From the NCBI GenBank assembly GCA_033032865.1, contig JAWHQI010000049.1, positions 9,367,501-9,431,500 on the forward strand: a stretch of DNA of 64,000 bases, read 5' to 3'. How positions within the stretch are numbered: the stretch's first letter is position 1; each line of letters starts with the position of its first letter. Source of the DNA: Dactylorhiza incarnata. Taxonomy: Eukaryota > Streptophyta > Magnoliopsida > Asparagales > Orchidaceae. Positions 43,070 through 54,400 of this stretch are shown here, piece after piece. The translations under genes were made by a program, and so were the position numbers. The notes under the pieces were generated by a model. That model saw nothing but the letters and a program-made list of their open reading frames with translations, had not been told where the DNA came from and made no database searches.

Positions 43070-44224
43070 TTAATGATGAATGGCCCCTGCCCAGTTGGGA
43101 TTTAGTTTTCCAACGATTTCTGTCCTGGCTGCAGCATCTACTTTCTTTAACACGACATCACCAACTGTGAATTGCTTAACTCTGACATTCCTATCAAAGT
43201 ATTTTACCATTCTTCTTTTCACTTCCTCCTGCCTGATAGTAGCTTCATCTTGAAGCTCTTCAATTAGATCCAGGCTATATTTAATCCCTTCATCATTGGA
43301 TTCCATCCATGCTTCACCTCCTGGCTTTGCATACATAACTCTAGGACTGACCACTTCAAATTCTATTGGAACGACTGCCTCCGAGCCATGAGACAATTTG
43401 AATGGTGTTTCCCCCGTGGCTGAAGATGGTGTAGCCCGGAGAGTCCGGAGGATGGAAGGAAGTTGTTCTGCCCAGTTCCCTTTTTTATTTAAAACCTTTT
43501 TCATTAGAAGATATTGGATTTGTTTATTTGCTGCATCCACCTGGCCATTAATCCTGGGATGTTGAACCGAAGAAAATCGAAGTTCAATTCCAACATGGTC
43601 GCAAAAATTGATCATTTCTGAATTGTTGAACTGAGGACCATTGTCGGTAACGATTGCCAACGGAACTCCATGCCGACAGACGATTTCTCCCCAGATAAAA
43701 TTTCTAATAACCTGTGTTGTAGTTTTGGCCAAAGCTTTCGCCTCAATCCACTTGCTAAAATAATCGATCATGACGATTATGAAGCGACGCTGGCTGCTAG
43801 CCATCGAAAAAGGTCTGATAAGATCCATTCCCCAAACTGCAAACGGCCAAGGCGCTGTTATTGATCTAAGTGTCTGAGCCGGTAGATGTTGAAGCGGAGC
43901 AAACTTCTGACACTGAACACATCGTTTGGTGAATGCATCGGCATCTTTCATCATGGTTGGCCAAAAATACCCCTGTCTCAAGATCCTCTTCTCCAAATTC
44001 TTTGCCCCAGAATAGCTCCCGCATTCTCCTGAATGTACCTCCTAGAGTATTACTGGAACTTCTTCTTCCGAAACACATCTTGCCAGAGGAGAAATGAGAG
44101 TCTTTCTGTATAAGACTCCTGCCACCAAGCAGTAATAAGCTGTCTTTCTCCTGAATCTCCTCCTATCTTTGATAGATGGATGGAATTCCCCTTTTGATAA
44201 GTACAGTTCGTAGGGATCCTTCAA
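43070..44224 (-). pseudogene. Tat element integrase
   Basis: 44224-44042 and 43996-43070 cover the linker, HHCC finger (F-W-P-T-M-M then C-V-Q-C-Q-K) and catalytic core. The first Asp (W-G-M-D-L) and second Asp (T-D-N-G-P-Q-F) are present, but the catalytic Glu is Asp (G-Q-V-D-A-A-N). Tat integrases usually read G-Q-V-E-A-A-N, so strand transfer would be impaired. A frameshift lies near 44040, and the frame ends at W-A-G near 43075. Confidence 0.88.
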
Positions 44225-44239
44225 AGGATGTTGATCAAT

Positions 44240-44680
44240 CTACATTAGCTCTCCCTCTTCTGTTGCAGGATGGAAAAGTTCAAAGGTCACTCCCCCTGAT
44301 GGAAGACCGAACTTTGATAGCTCATCCGCCTCCGCATTCTGCGTTCTCGGAATATGTTCGATGATGAACGATTTGAACTTCCCAATTTCTCCTTTTGCCA
44401 GCAGCAGATACTTTCTCAACATTGGCTCCCTTGTTTCGGAGTTTCCCAATACCTGAGAGGCCATTACCAAAGAGTCTGTTTTGACATGCACATGTTCTAT
44501 TCCAAGCTCCTTCGCAAGTCTTAAACCGGCTAAGAGTGCTTCATACTCTGCTTGGTTGTTTGTGACCAGAAAAAAGAACTTGATGGCTTGTTCTAACTTG
44601 ATGTCGTTTGGACTGATTAAGACGACTCCGGCTCCCACGGAATTTTTACCCGAGGCTCCATCTACATAAATGATTCAGGC
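44240..44680 (-). pseudogene. Tat element second, archaeal-type RNase H
   Basis: Contains V-D-G-A-S-G (about 44660), E-Y-E-A-L-L-A-G-L (about 44540) and V-K-T-D-S (about 44490), the D-E-D core of the extra RNase H found in Tat-clade pol between RT/RNase H and integrase. A stop at 44241 precedes integrase. Confidence 0.85.
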
Positions 44681-44689
44681 CAAAGGAAA

Positions 44690-46076
44690 TCTTTCAATCT
44701 GTTCGGGACTAGACTCCGCTGTGTCTACCAGGAAATCTGTCAGCACCTGCGCCTTGATGGCTGTTCTGGGAATATAAGATATCTCGAATTCGCTTAGCTC
44801 TATAGCTCATTCGGCCAATCTTCCCGAATGGTCCGGTTTTTCTAGGATACTTCTCAGCGGATGATCTGAAACCACCTGAATATGATGGGCTTGAAAGTAA
44901 GGGCGAAGTCTGCGAGCTGACATCACTAAAACTAGAGCTAGCTTCTCCAGAATTGAATATCTGGTTTCCGCATCTTTGAGAATATGGCTAACATAATAGA
45001 TCGGAAACTGCTTCTTTTTCTCCTCCCGGACGAGAACGGAGCTCACCGCGTCCGGACCAACCCCCAAATACAAGAATAGCATTTCCCCTTCACGAGGGCA
45101 TTGAAGTAGAGGGGTTGATGTTAACTGCAGCTTCAATTGCTCAAAAGCACTGTTGCACTCCTCATTCCATTCGAATTTGGATTCCCCCCTGAGCGTTTTA
45201 AAGAATGGAGCGCTCTTATCTCCCGACTTGGAGATGAATCGGCTTAATCCTGCTAACCTTCCTCCCAACTGTTGAACTTCTTTCGGATTGCGAGGAGGGG
45301 TCATATCCAGAATAGCCTTCACCTTATCGGAATTTGGTGCAAGGCCATCGGGGGTAAGGAGATGTCCATGGAACTTTCCTTTATTCGCTCCGAATACACA
45401 TTTCAACGGATTCAATTTTAACATGAACCTCCGTAGAGTAGCGAACGTCTCTACGAGGTCTTTCAAGTGTATTGAAAAGGTTTTGCTTTTTAGGAGGAGA
45501 TCATCGACATAGACTTCGAGATTTCTCCCCTTTTGATGCTTAAAAACCGTGTCCATCATTCTCTGGTATGTTGCACCCACGTTCTTGAGGCCGAAGGGCA
45601 TCACAAGATAAGAATAACAACCATCGTTCGTGATAAAAGACGTATGAGAGATATCGGGTTTGTGCATTTTAATTTGATGGTATCCAGAGAATGCATCTAG
45701 AAAGCTCATAAAGTTATACCCAACCGCAGAATCAACTAAAAGATCTCTCCGAGGCAAGGGGTAGTAATCTTTAGGACACGCTTTATTAAGTTTGGTGAAA
45801 TCTGAACACATTCGTCATTTTCCTCCTGACTTTTTCACCATTACAACGTTTGATGTCCAGGTAGGATATTGGATTTCAGAAATGAAATTTGCCTTAAGAA
45901 GTTTCGTAACTTCTTCTTTGATGGGAATCGCCAGCTTGGTCATCACCTCCCTTTTCTTTTGTTGGATTGGCTTGAAATCGGGGGAGATATTGAGATGGTG
46001 GCAAGCGACATCCGGGTCCACTCCGGGCATTTCTTCCGCCGACCAAGAGAAAACATCTAAATTCTCCAAAAGGTAG
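44690..46076 (-). pseudogene. Tat element reverse transcriptase and first RNase H
   Basis: 46069-45815 covers the RT start (D-V-A-C-H-H-L-N and K-K-R-E). 45811-44807 has D-F-T-K-L-N-K-A-C-P-K-D, F-S-G-Y-H-Q-I, the active site Y-V-D-D-L-L-L-K-S (about 45495) and RNase H segments V-G-P-D-A-V-S and L-E-K-L-A-L-V. Stops lie near 45815, 44806 and 44677. The N-K-A-C-P-K-D and D-L-L-x-K-S motifs are typical of Tat RT. Confidence 0.88.
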
Positions 46077-46099
46077 GAGATCAGCTTGACCTTCTCTTC

Positions 46100-47688
46100 T
46101 TAGGGCAGCTCTGCATTGATGACGAGCTTCTTCCCCTCAGCAATGGGAACCTCTTGGGTTACCTGGGCAGGTTCCAGGTGAGCCCCTTCTCGATCTTTAT
46201 TCTCCTCGACCACTTCCGGAAGCTTTGCCACTTCGAGGATTTCAACTGGAAACTCAGGAAGTGGAATGTCAGTGATCATGTTGGCAGTTTGCACGTAAGA
46301 TTCCCGAGCTACTTTTGGATTACTCCGAATCCGATATTGTCTTCCTTCGGCTGCAAACTTGAGAGCTAGATGGAAGGTAGACACCACCGCTCTGTAAGCA
46401 TTCAGAATAGGCCTTCCGAAGATGGCACAGTAACTGCTCGGGGTATCCACTACCACAAAGTTGATCAACTTTGTTATTACTCCCAGAGATACCAGAAGTT
46501 TTACGCAGCCTTCCACTTCCTTCTTCTCTCCCGAGAAGCCGTAGAGGGGCCCTTCAGTGGAAAGCAGAGGCTTTCCGGTCTTTAGGGCTTCAAAAGTTGG
46601 GCGGAAAAGGAGGTTGACTGAACTGCCCGTGTCAATCAAAATCTTATGTACCGTGTAATTCTCGATGATGGCTTTGATTACCACGGCGTCATCAAAAGGA
46701 TTTGCATTTGGAGGAAGGTCCTCTTGGCCAAAAGTAACGGTCGAGCTTTCTGGAGCAGAAGTTGAGGTGGCCGCCACTTCCTGCTTAAAGGCCCTCACAA
46801 CACTTGATTTTCGGGAGGACTCAGGTCCAGCTCCCCCATGAATACAGTAGATGTTGCCGAGGGGACCTTCGTCGTTCACCTCAATGCATTCCATTGTAGG
46901 ATGAATGTCCCCATAGCAGCCAACATCCTCCACATCGGCACATTCCCAAGTAACCTCAGCTGCTTCTTTCCCTTTTTCAGTTGATGGTTCAGTAGGCACT
47001 TCTTTCCGGATCAGGCCTCGGAGCTTTCCCTCTCCCAAGAGCCTTTCTATCAGTAAGCAGAGGGCCCGACAATTCTCGATCAGATGCCCTCCCTCTTTAT
47101 GGTATTCACAGAAGAGGTTCGGATTACGATTTCGAATATCCGGCCTCGGGGGAGCAGGCCTCTTGAAATCTGGCCTCTTCTGAAGGATTTGGACGACTTC
47201 GTCCATGGTGACGTTAAAGGGGTGAATGATTCTTGCGAAACATCATATTGGATGGATGGAGCAATTGGAGGTGGTTGCGCAGTGTATTGTGGCAGATACA
47301 CTGGCATTATTTGCGGAACGGTCATGGATGGAGCGGGTGCGGCGGCCAACGGCGGTTTCTGATCTTGAAACCGTTGATGGCCAAAAGATGGTTGTTTGTG
47401 CCTGAAATTTCTCCCCCTCTGAGCACGGGGTTCGAAATCGGGCCGAGGTGGATGGTGGTAAGGTGGTTGATGAGTGGAAGAAGAATTGGGTAGATCCTTG
47501 TCGTTAAGCAGCTTTGCGGCATACCCTGGGTTACTTTTTTCACCCCTTATAAACATATTCGCCAAGCTTATCATCTCCTGGTAAGTTTTCGGCTCTCTGA
47601 TGTTGGCTTCGAATTTCAATGGCCCTTCCCTCAGGCCATGAATCAGAGCAACCCGATACAGTTCAAGATCCACATTCTGAATTTCCAT
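46100..47688 (-). pseudogene. Tat element Gag C-terminus and protease
   Basis: 47688-47080 carries the end of the capsid domain and a Pro/Gln-rich linker. 47206-46100 carries C-E-Y-H-K-E-G-G-H-L-I-E-N-C (the Tat-type knuckle, about 47110), then the protease with I-L-I-D-T-G-S-S-V-N (about 46635) and the later F-G-R-P-I-L-N motif. A stop at about 46100 separates it from RT. Confidence 0.82.
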
Positions 47689-47689
47689 G

Positions 47690-48548
47690 ATCTCTGTTTA
47701 GAAACGGTCAACGAAACGAGCCCAAGTCTCGTTTTCACGTTGCCTTATTTCGAAGAGGGCCCCCGGGCAACTTTTCCTTTTCTTTGAGGTAGAGAATCGA
47801 CACAGAAATTCGCTGCGTGGCTCTGCGAAACAACCGATGGATCGAGGGTGCAACCCATAGAACCACTCCCTTGCTTGTCCATCAAAGGACGTTACAAGGA
47901 GTTTGCATTTGGTGGCATCGGTGAGAGTTCTCAAGGCAATGGCCGACTCAAAGGCCTGAAGGTGAATAGCTGGATCAGCTTCCCCGTTGAACGCCGGCAA
48001 ACGCGGCTTCTGAAGTTATTTGGAGCTGGATCCCCTCGAACTTCATCCACAAACGGAGAAGTCTTCAAGACGTCTTCATAGAGAAGAGGGACAGAATAAC
48101 AAGCCGCCGAAGTTGCGGCTAGTCTCGGATAGGCCGCCTGATTAGGAGGATGGGCTGCGGCTTCTGGAGGACAGGCCGTCGGATAAGAGAGGCGGGCCGT
48201 ATGAGAAGTCGCCCCCTGAAAATCTAGAACCCGCGTCGGCATGTTCTGGGCGGCTTCCTGATAGAAGGTTTGCCGGGCCATGAAACCTTCTTGTGGCGGC
48301 TGGAAGTTGGCGACTTGAGGTAGCGGGTACGGAGGAGTAGGGACCGGAGTTACCGCCTGGCTAACCGCGGTTTGCTGAGGAACTAGCCGCTCGGTTAACA
48401 TAGCAAGGGCCTGACTAATCGTCTCTAGTCGCTGATTAGTTGCCTTCTGATCCCGCTCGGCTTCCCGCTTAGACTGCTCCAATGCCTCCCATAGAGAATC
48501 ATCACTGTGGTCGGAGCGGTCTCTTTGAGGGAACTGGCGGTTTGTCAT
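47690..48548 (-). pseudogene. Tat element Gag
   Basis: Starts at ATG 48548 with M-T-N-R-Q, 50 bp from the 5' LTR. A coiled-coil segment (E-A-L-E-Q-S-K-R-E-A-E onward) is followed by a Pro-rich stretch and the capsid domain with A-F-N-G-E-A-D-P and A-R-E-W-F-Y-G-L. Frameshifts lie near 47990 and a stop near 47698. The C-terminal part, with a knuckle-like C-x2-H-x4-G-H-x4-C (about 47100), runs on in the next entry. Confidence 0.85.
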
Positions 48549-48577
48549 TCTATCAAGGAATTCACCGATAACTCGCA

Positions 48578-48597
48578 ATCTGAAGGTCGCGTGTTTC
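48578..48597 (-). other. Primer-binding site candidate matching the inside of tRNA-Phe
   Basis: Directly inside the 5' LTR there is no TGG...-type site. Instead the plus strand reads ATCTGAAGGTCGCGTGTT (48578-48595) then TC. From memory of plant cytosolic tRNA-Phe, this equals the 3' side of the anticodon stem, the variable loop and the 5' side of the T arm. The element RNA could thus pair with a tRNA-Phe fragment ending in the T loop. This resembles the half-tRNA priming known for Drosophila copia, but at another site in another tRNA. The match is seen; priming is inferred. Confidence 0.55.
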
Positions 48598-49334
48598 TGT
48601 TGATGCCAAATTTGCACCTCCGCGATCGACGCTAGGGCAGCGAAGGAAGAGAGGAGTCCGCGAGCTATCGGTTACTATTGACAGAGAAAAGTTAGACCGC
48701 TAGCAGCGGTCGAGACCGGGCTTCGCCCGTCACGGCGAATGTCACTCCTGTGACGGGCTTTCCCTTGATTTAAGTGAAGTGGTTACAGCGGGTTACACGG
48801 TTAAGCAGGAGAGAAGTCGGTCGGTCAGACAAACCGCAAGACAGTAAACTCGAGACCGCAGCTCTAACAAGCGAGCTCCAGGATTCTAGTGTGCGTGTCT
48901 TGGGAGCGTCGCCCGCCCCTATTTATAGGCTCGGGGACCTGCTCGAACGGGCAGGTGCTAAAATAACCGCCTTCCCGGGTACAGGAGAATCGGGCAGGGG
49001 GTGACGAGATACAGAAGAAGAAATAAAGAGAAGCCGCGCGGCCTGGCGGCTTGAATGGCGATCTGTGCTGAGCTTGAACTGAGATACCTTGACTTCGAGA
49101 AGGTCGGCAACCCGAGCGGTCAATTAGTTGAGACCGTGGCTTGCCCTTTGGGACTTAAGCTTTGGTAATCTTCAACCCTTGATGGCAGTCTAGTCTCTGG
49201 AGATCGCCCGACTTGTTCTAGCTGAGTCAAGCGGCTTGTGTATTAAACTTCAATTGCTGAACCAGGCGGCTAGACATGTCAAACCGCCCGGTCTGCTAAA
49301 GATGTTGCCTAGGTAGCGGTCTTCTGGGTAAACA
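48598..49334 (-). repeat. 5' LTR of the Tat element
   Basis: 737 bp, about 96 percent identical to 34669-35405. Short words such as GCGGTC and GGCGGCTTG recur within it. Confidence 0.92.
48920..48927 (-). promoter_or_regulatory. TATA box of the Tat 5' LTR
   Basis: TATAAATA on the minus strand followed by GG. The same box lies at 34991-34998 in the other LTR. Transcripts would begin about 30 bp downstream and read gag-pol. Confidence 0.5.
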
Positions 49335-49339
49335 AGATT

Positions 49340-50246
49340 GATGGCCACTACCACGGTACCCACCTCTACCACGGGCACTAGAACCCCGACCAGCAGGGGC
49401 AAGGTGTGGGTGGAGACGAAAGCAAGAGTCCTTGGTATAACCTTTCTTCCCACAATGGCTGCAAACAGGAGCGGAACCGCGAGAAATACCAGCGAACGCA
49501 TAGTGATCAGTAGTGGAACCAAGAGTGCGACGACGATTCTCATCACTGAGGAGCATGCTGAAGGCCTCTCGGAGAGAGGGAAGGGGCTCGCGATGAAGGA
49601 TATGCAAGCGAACAGCGTCAAACTCCACGTTGAGGCCCATAAGGAAGACGTGGACACGGAATCGATCTTTCTCTTTCTGAAGGGCCTGCGCATCAGCAGT
49701 ACAAGCAGCAGTAAAGGCGTTGAAGAAATCCAGCTCCTGAGAAAGACGCTCAAACTCAGAATAGTAGGCAGAAACGGTCATAGTACCCTGCTTCAGCTCC
49801 AGAACACGGCGAGTGAGCTCATACACTTGCATCGAACTGCCGGCCTGAGAGTAGGTATCACGAGCCCGGGTCTAAATATCATGTGCGGAATCCAACAACA
49901 TATAACAGCGATACACCTGAGGGGACATCGAGTGAAGTAACCACAAGACAACCAAGGAATTGCCCGCATCCCATTTTCTCCATAAGGGATCGGTACGTGG
50001 TGGCTCAATAGTGGTACCATCAATATGTCCGTATAGCTGGTGACTGCGAATAGCATGTTGGGTTGCCCTGGACCATTCCAGATAGTTTGTGTCATCCAAG
50101 GCAACATTGGTAATCTTCAACGAGCCAGACTGGCCATGACTTCGAGGAGTATAGGCAGAGGGACCGGAGAGAACACCAGATCCAGACTGGCCATGACTCC
50201 GAGGAGGATCGGCAAAAGTACCGGAGAGGTTGGATGGATCACCCAT
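49340..50246 (-). pseudogene. Element B Gag, cut by the Tat element
   Basis: Starts at 50246 with a Gly/Ser-rich N-terminus containing two R-S-H-G-Q-S-G-S copies, then L-E-W-S-R-A and the UBN2-type gag domain. A stop near 49872 breaks the frame, which resumes at 49832. The zinc knuckle has Tyr where the conserved His is expected (C-x2-C-G-K-K-G-Y-x4-C). The Tat insertion at 49334/34669 lies in the Arg/Gly-rich tail just after it. Confidence 0.85.
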
Positions 50247-50790
50247 CGGAGAGACAATGATCTCTCAAATCAGACGAAACCACATCTTTACGGGAGTCGA
50301 TCGGGAAGAGATATCGAAGAACAGTAGGCTAGACGGGATCAAGGATGACGAATGGAAAAGCATTGGGCAGGAAGCATCGGGAAGCAGTGGCAGGCATCAG
50401 CTGAGATCGGCGGCAGAAAGCAGAGATCGGCAGAAATCGACGGCAGGAATCGATACGGCAGCGGGAATCGTCGGCAGGAGAGGTCGACAATAGCAGAGAT
50501 CAGCGGAAAGCTGCGGCAGGGAGCAATAGAGAGAAGTGCGTCTTCACAGAAGGCCGGCGGCGGCAGCTGGAGAAGAAGAGAGGAACGACAGGATCGGCGG
50601 CTTCACGGGAGAAAGGCGACGTCAATCTCCTTAGCAACCGACGGCGGTGTCGGCTCTGCCAGACAGCCGCATCGGCGGGATGAGCATGAAGGACCGCTCA
50701 GTTCAATACGATCTATCGATCGAAGCCGGGAAACGATCGAACGAAGAAGACGAACGGGAGGAAGAAGAGCGGCGCACGGGATTAGGTTTA
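50247..50790 (-). other. 5' leader of element B
   Basis: Low-complexity, GC-rich leader between PBS and gag. Short frames on both strands are compositional. Confidence 0.6.
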
Positions 50791-50802
50791 GCACTGATAC
50801 CA

Positions 50803-50964
50803 AGTAGAAAGAAAGGAGGAGAAAATACTTGCATGTTTCTATTCATCCATATAGGGTATAATATATAGGAAATACATTGACACATACAACTTTACTTACG
50901 ATGTGAGACTAAACTATGAACGAACAAATAGACTTAATACAATACGAAACTAATAAACTCAACT
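50803..50964 (-). repeat. 5' LTR of element B
   Basis: 162 bp, three differences from 31245-31406. The PBS complement lies immediately to its left. Confidence 0.88.
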
Positions 50965-51038
50965 CAAATAACTAAGACAAAATAGACAACTTTGGACTAT
51001 TATGTAATACCTAACTTAAATATACATATAATTCAACT

Positions 51039-54000
51039 CTCCCCCTCAAGTTGGGATTAGATATCAAACATTCTCAGTTTTAAGATGTCATCTATAAAAG
51101 TGTCACAGTTCAGGTTCTTAGTGAAAATGTCTGCCAAATGATATTGGGGTTGAACAAATGGTGTGCAGATTATTCATTTCAACATATGACCCTTGATGAA
51201 GAGTCTATCAATTTCAACTTATTTTGTTCTAACATGTTGGACTGGGTTATGAGCAATTTTGATTGCTAATTTATTGTCACAATAGAGAAGAATATGTTTG
51301 TCATTTTTTTAAAACTAGATCCAGCATAACTGATTGCAGTCATAGTCACTCACATATTTCTTGTGGCATTCCTTTATATTCTACCTCTGCACTTGATCTA
51401 GCCACCACAATTTATTTCTAACTCCTCCAGATTATTAGATTCCCCCGAACAAAGGAACAATACCTAATTGTGATTTTTCTTATCATCTTGACATGCTTCC
51501 CAATTTGCATTCGTGAATACTTCAATATCAAGTGCTTATTTTTCTCATCAAAGAAATTTCTTCCAATACCTTAGTACATGCATGGTTGCTTCCTGATGCC
51601 TCAATTTGGGAGAGTGCACATAATTGTTCAATATTCCTACAACATATGTGATATATGGATGAGTATGTGAGATATAGATGACTCTGCTCACTAATATCTG
51701 ATAGTTTGAGGAGTTAACTTTATAACCATCTTTATCTTTATCTTTATCAATTTTGCATGCCTCAATAAGAGTATTTGTCGATGTACAATAAATTATAGCA
51801 ATTTTTTTGAAGAAGTCCAGGACATATTTCGTCTATGAAATGAAGATTTCTGGATCAGACCTTGCTACTTCAATTCCTAAGAAATTTTTTAGCTTCCCTA
51901 GATCATAACTTCAAAATCCTGACGCAAGTGTACCTTCATCCATGTGGTTTCTCCCATCATTTCCCATAATAATAATATCATCCACATAAATGATGAGCAC
52001 TTGCACTTCCTCATCTTTTCTTTTAAAAAATAAGGTGTGATCTGAGTGCTCCTGTTTGTATCCCAATAAGATCATGGCTTTGTAGAAATTTTCAAACAAA
52101 ACTCTAGAGGATTGTTTTAGACCATAAAGAGATTTCAGGAGGTGGCAGACTTTCCCTCTAATCATTTTTTAGGAATCCTGGGGGAGGCTTGATGTATACT
52201 TCTTCAAGATCACAATGTAGAAATTCAGTATTCACATCTAACTGTTACAATTATCATCCAAGGTATGCAACACAGGATAAAATGATCTGAATGGAATACA
52301 TCTTTGTCACAGGTGCAAAAGCTCCATGATAGTCAACTCTTCGAGTTCGGCTATATCCCTGAGCTATTCCTTATTGATTCTGCTTGAGCGAGAAGACCTA
52401 CTTTGACCCAACAATTTTTTTCGTGGTCGATAAGATACATCCCAAGTTTAGTTCTTCACCAATGCAAGCATCTCTTCTTCCATTGCCTTCTTCCATTCAG
52501 GTATACCAATTGCATCTTGCCAATTTTTGGGAGTACCAATAAAAGAAAGAGAGGTAATTCACGCTTCGTGTCGGGGATAGATTGTGATATTAGATATAAT
52601 TTCCTATGGGATGATTGCTGGAGTTTGTCTTTCCTTTAAGACTAATGATAGGTTGATGGAGATCTTAGTTAGGATCTGACTATAAAGTGAGTATTTATAC
52701 TGTCTAAATTGCTAGGAGTTGTATCGTTTCAACACCAATACGTTTACGTTGGTATACTCGAGGAAGAGAAGGAATGAGATTTTGTATAAGAGGCATAAGG
52801 GTAGTGGAAGGATTAGCAATAGGAACAAGAGTAGTGGCAGGAGAAATATGGGGAGGAACAATTGGAAGAGGAATATTAGGCTCGTTCAACATTACCCATA
52901 TCCCCCTGACGAAAGTCAAAGTAATTTCCCCTCAAGGACCGTAACATCCATAGTGCTAAACAAACATTGGAAGGGTGGTAGCAATGATACCCTTTAATAT
53001 TATAGGAGCATCCAATGAATACATATTTCTGAGAACGAGTGTCTAATTTGTAACGATTTGTTTGATGAGTGTAAACAAAACAAACACATTCAAACACACG
53101 ATGAGGGAGGTGAGATGTGTGTACAAAACAATTAGTGGATAAAGGGGATATCAGAGAGTCATGCTAAAATGTAGTGGATGGTGGTTAATGAGTTATGTCG
53201 TAATGAGAACAGCTTCTCCTCAATAAGACTTCAGAAGATTCATAGTAACCGAAAGACACCTAGCAACCTCAAGGAAGTGTTTATTTTTCCATTCATTAAT
53301 GTCGTTCTGGGTGGAGGTATGCACACAGATGGTTTGATGGATTATACCATTATCAATAGGATAGGCTTCAAAAATGGATCTGTTATCATACTCACCCCCA
53401 TTGCCACTACGACGATCCCGAATAACACCTCCAAATTGAGTGGCAATTATTTTGTGAAAGAACTTGAAGAAGTTGATTTAACCAAGAGAATCTCATTACC
53501 TCCATGAAGAATCGGTTTGTGGTGGCTAAACAATGGTTTCGTCAATATATCCATGCAACTGATGACTTATTCGATGCTTGAGGTCACTCGAGATAATTCA
53601 TACCATCCAAAGGCTGGTAGTAGTCCATATTCCATAAGGAATCATAATGACCATGATTCTGATGAGGACCACTTATAGAGGGGTCTGAACACTTAAGGTT
53701 GAGTCCAAGGAGCATGCCATATAGAATTCACTTGATCCTTAAAGAAACTGGAGGAATAGAAAGTGAGGTTTGAACAATCAGCGAAGCAGCAACAAAATTT
53801 GGGAGCTAGAACTGCAATAGGAATTTGTCGATGCAAGGATAAAATGATGGATCCTTGTAAAGAACGAGAACTGCAGCTTAGATCGACGACTAAAGATGCA
53901 TCCTACAGAGAGCAACATGAATCGAAGAGGACAAGGAGTTGACGGTCAATGCCAACACACAAAAATCGTAGACAGATGACGTCGTGTCGACGCAGAGAAG

Positions 54001-54180
54001 TCGGACCAATATTAGGGTGTAGAGAATGGAGACCTATCGCAAAAGCCACGAAGAGGTCCAAGCTGTCGAGATAGCATGAAGTTGTCACTGACGAGAACGA
54101 AGTCGTGTAGAAGACGAACTCTGTCAGGTGGGATTTCATATATCGAAACAGATACGTGTAACTCTAAAGCTCTGATATCA
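51039..54180 (-). pseudogene. Copia element C internal region: degenerate Pol
   Basis: The PPT complement CTCCCCCTCAAG is at 51039-51050. RNase H remnants run to about 51900. RT (52165-51911) keeps S-L-Y-G-L-K-Q-S and Y-V-D-D-I-I-I-M-G (about 51980). Integrase C-terminal sequence with Y-V-F-I-G-C-S lies at 53097-52876, and more integrase remnants reach 53500. 53640-54170 is leader or gag without intact motifs. Many stops and frameshifts agree with the high LTR divergence. Confidence 0.75.
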
Positions 54181-54320
54181 AGTAAAATAATTGTAAAGGC
54201 AATCTTGTTCTATTCCTCCCTATGAGGGATATATATAAGATTGTACAAACAGCTAAGACACAAATGGTCAATGTGAGACTATTATGTAATACCTAACTTA
54301 AATATACATATAATTCAGTT
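54181..54320 (-). repeat. 5' LTR of element C
   Basis: 140 bp. It pairs with the three-piece left LTR. A decayed PBS complement, CTCTGATATCA, lies just to its left. Confidence 0.8.
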
Positions 54321-54400
54321 GAAGCAAATCAATCCACAGACATTCAAAACATCATAAAGAGGCTCTACATAATAATGATCATAGATTTGGGTCAAGCCAG

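Larger units (their letters stand above)
34669..49334 (-). mobile_element. Tat-lineage Ty3/gypsy element with antisense genes
   Basis: 14,666 bp with a perfect target duplication AGATT (34664-34668 and 49335-49339) and 737-bp LTRs that differ at about 30 positions by eye. Gag-pol runs on the minus strand (48548-43070). RT, a second RNase H of archaeal type and the absence of a chromodomain place it in the Tat clade (Retand/Ogre relatives). Between integrase and the 3' LTR lie about 7.6 kb with two genes on the opposite strand; antisense ORFs in this place are known from Tat elements. An L-family solo LTR accounts for 1360 bp. Gag-pol is broken in several places. Confidence 0.93.
31245..50964 (-). 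mobile_element. Element B: copia element split by the Tat element
   Basis: LTRs of 162 bp at 31245-31406 and 50803-50964 differ at three positions. Flanks CAAAC (31240-31244) and CAAAT (50965-50969) are the target duplication within C's LTR. The PBS complement CTGATACCA abuts the 5' LTR at 50802. Without the 14.7-kb guest it is about 5.0 kb and has gag, protease, integrase, RT and RNase H in copia order. Short LTRs and the RT motif suggest the Ale/Retrofit lineage. Several frameshifts and a deletion inactivate it. Confidence 0.9.
25573..54320 (-). mobile_element. Copia element C: host of the whole nest
   Basis: The left LTR survives in three pieces, 25573-25603, 31207-31244 and 50970-51038 (138 bp in all), separated by elements D and B. 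The right LTR is 54181-54320 (140 bp). Order and sequence match piece by piece, including an identical stretch of about 40 bases at the inner end. Flanks GATGC (25568-25572) and GAAGC (54321-54325) are a decayed target duplication. A degenerate PBS precedes the right LTR (54170-54180). LTR divergence near 18 percent makes this the oldest member. Net length without guests is about 3.4 kb. Confidence 0.8.

Noticed and set aside
50803..51038. A single longer LTR ending at 51038
   Set aside because: The B LTR ends at 50964. The rest is the third piece of C's LTR, shown by alignment to 54181-54320.
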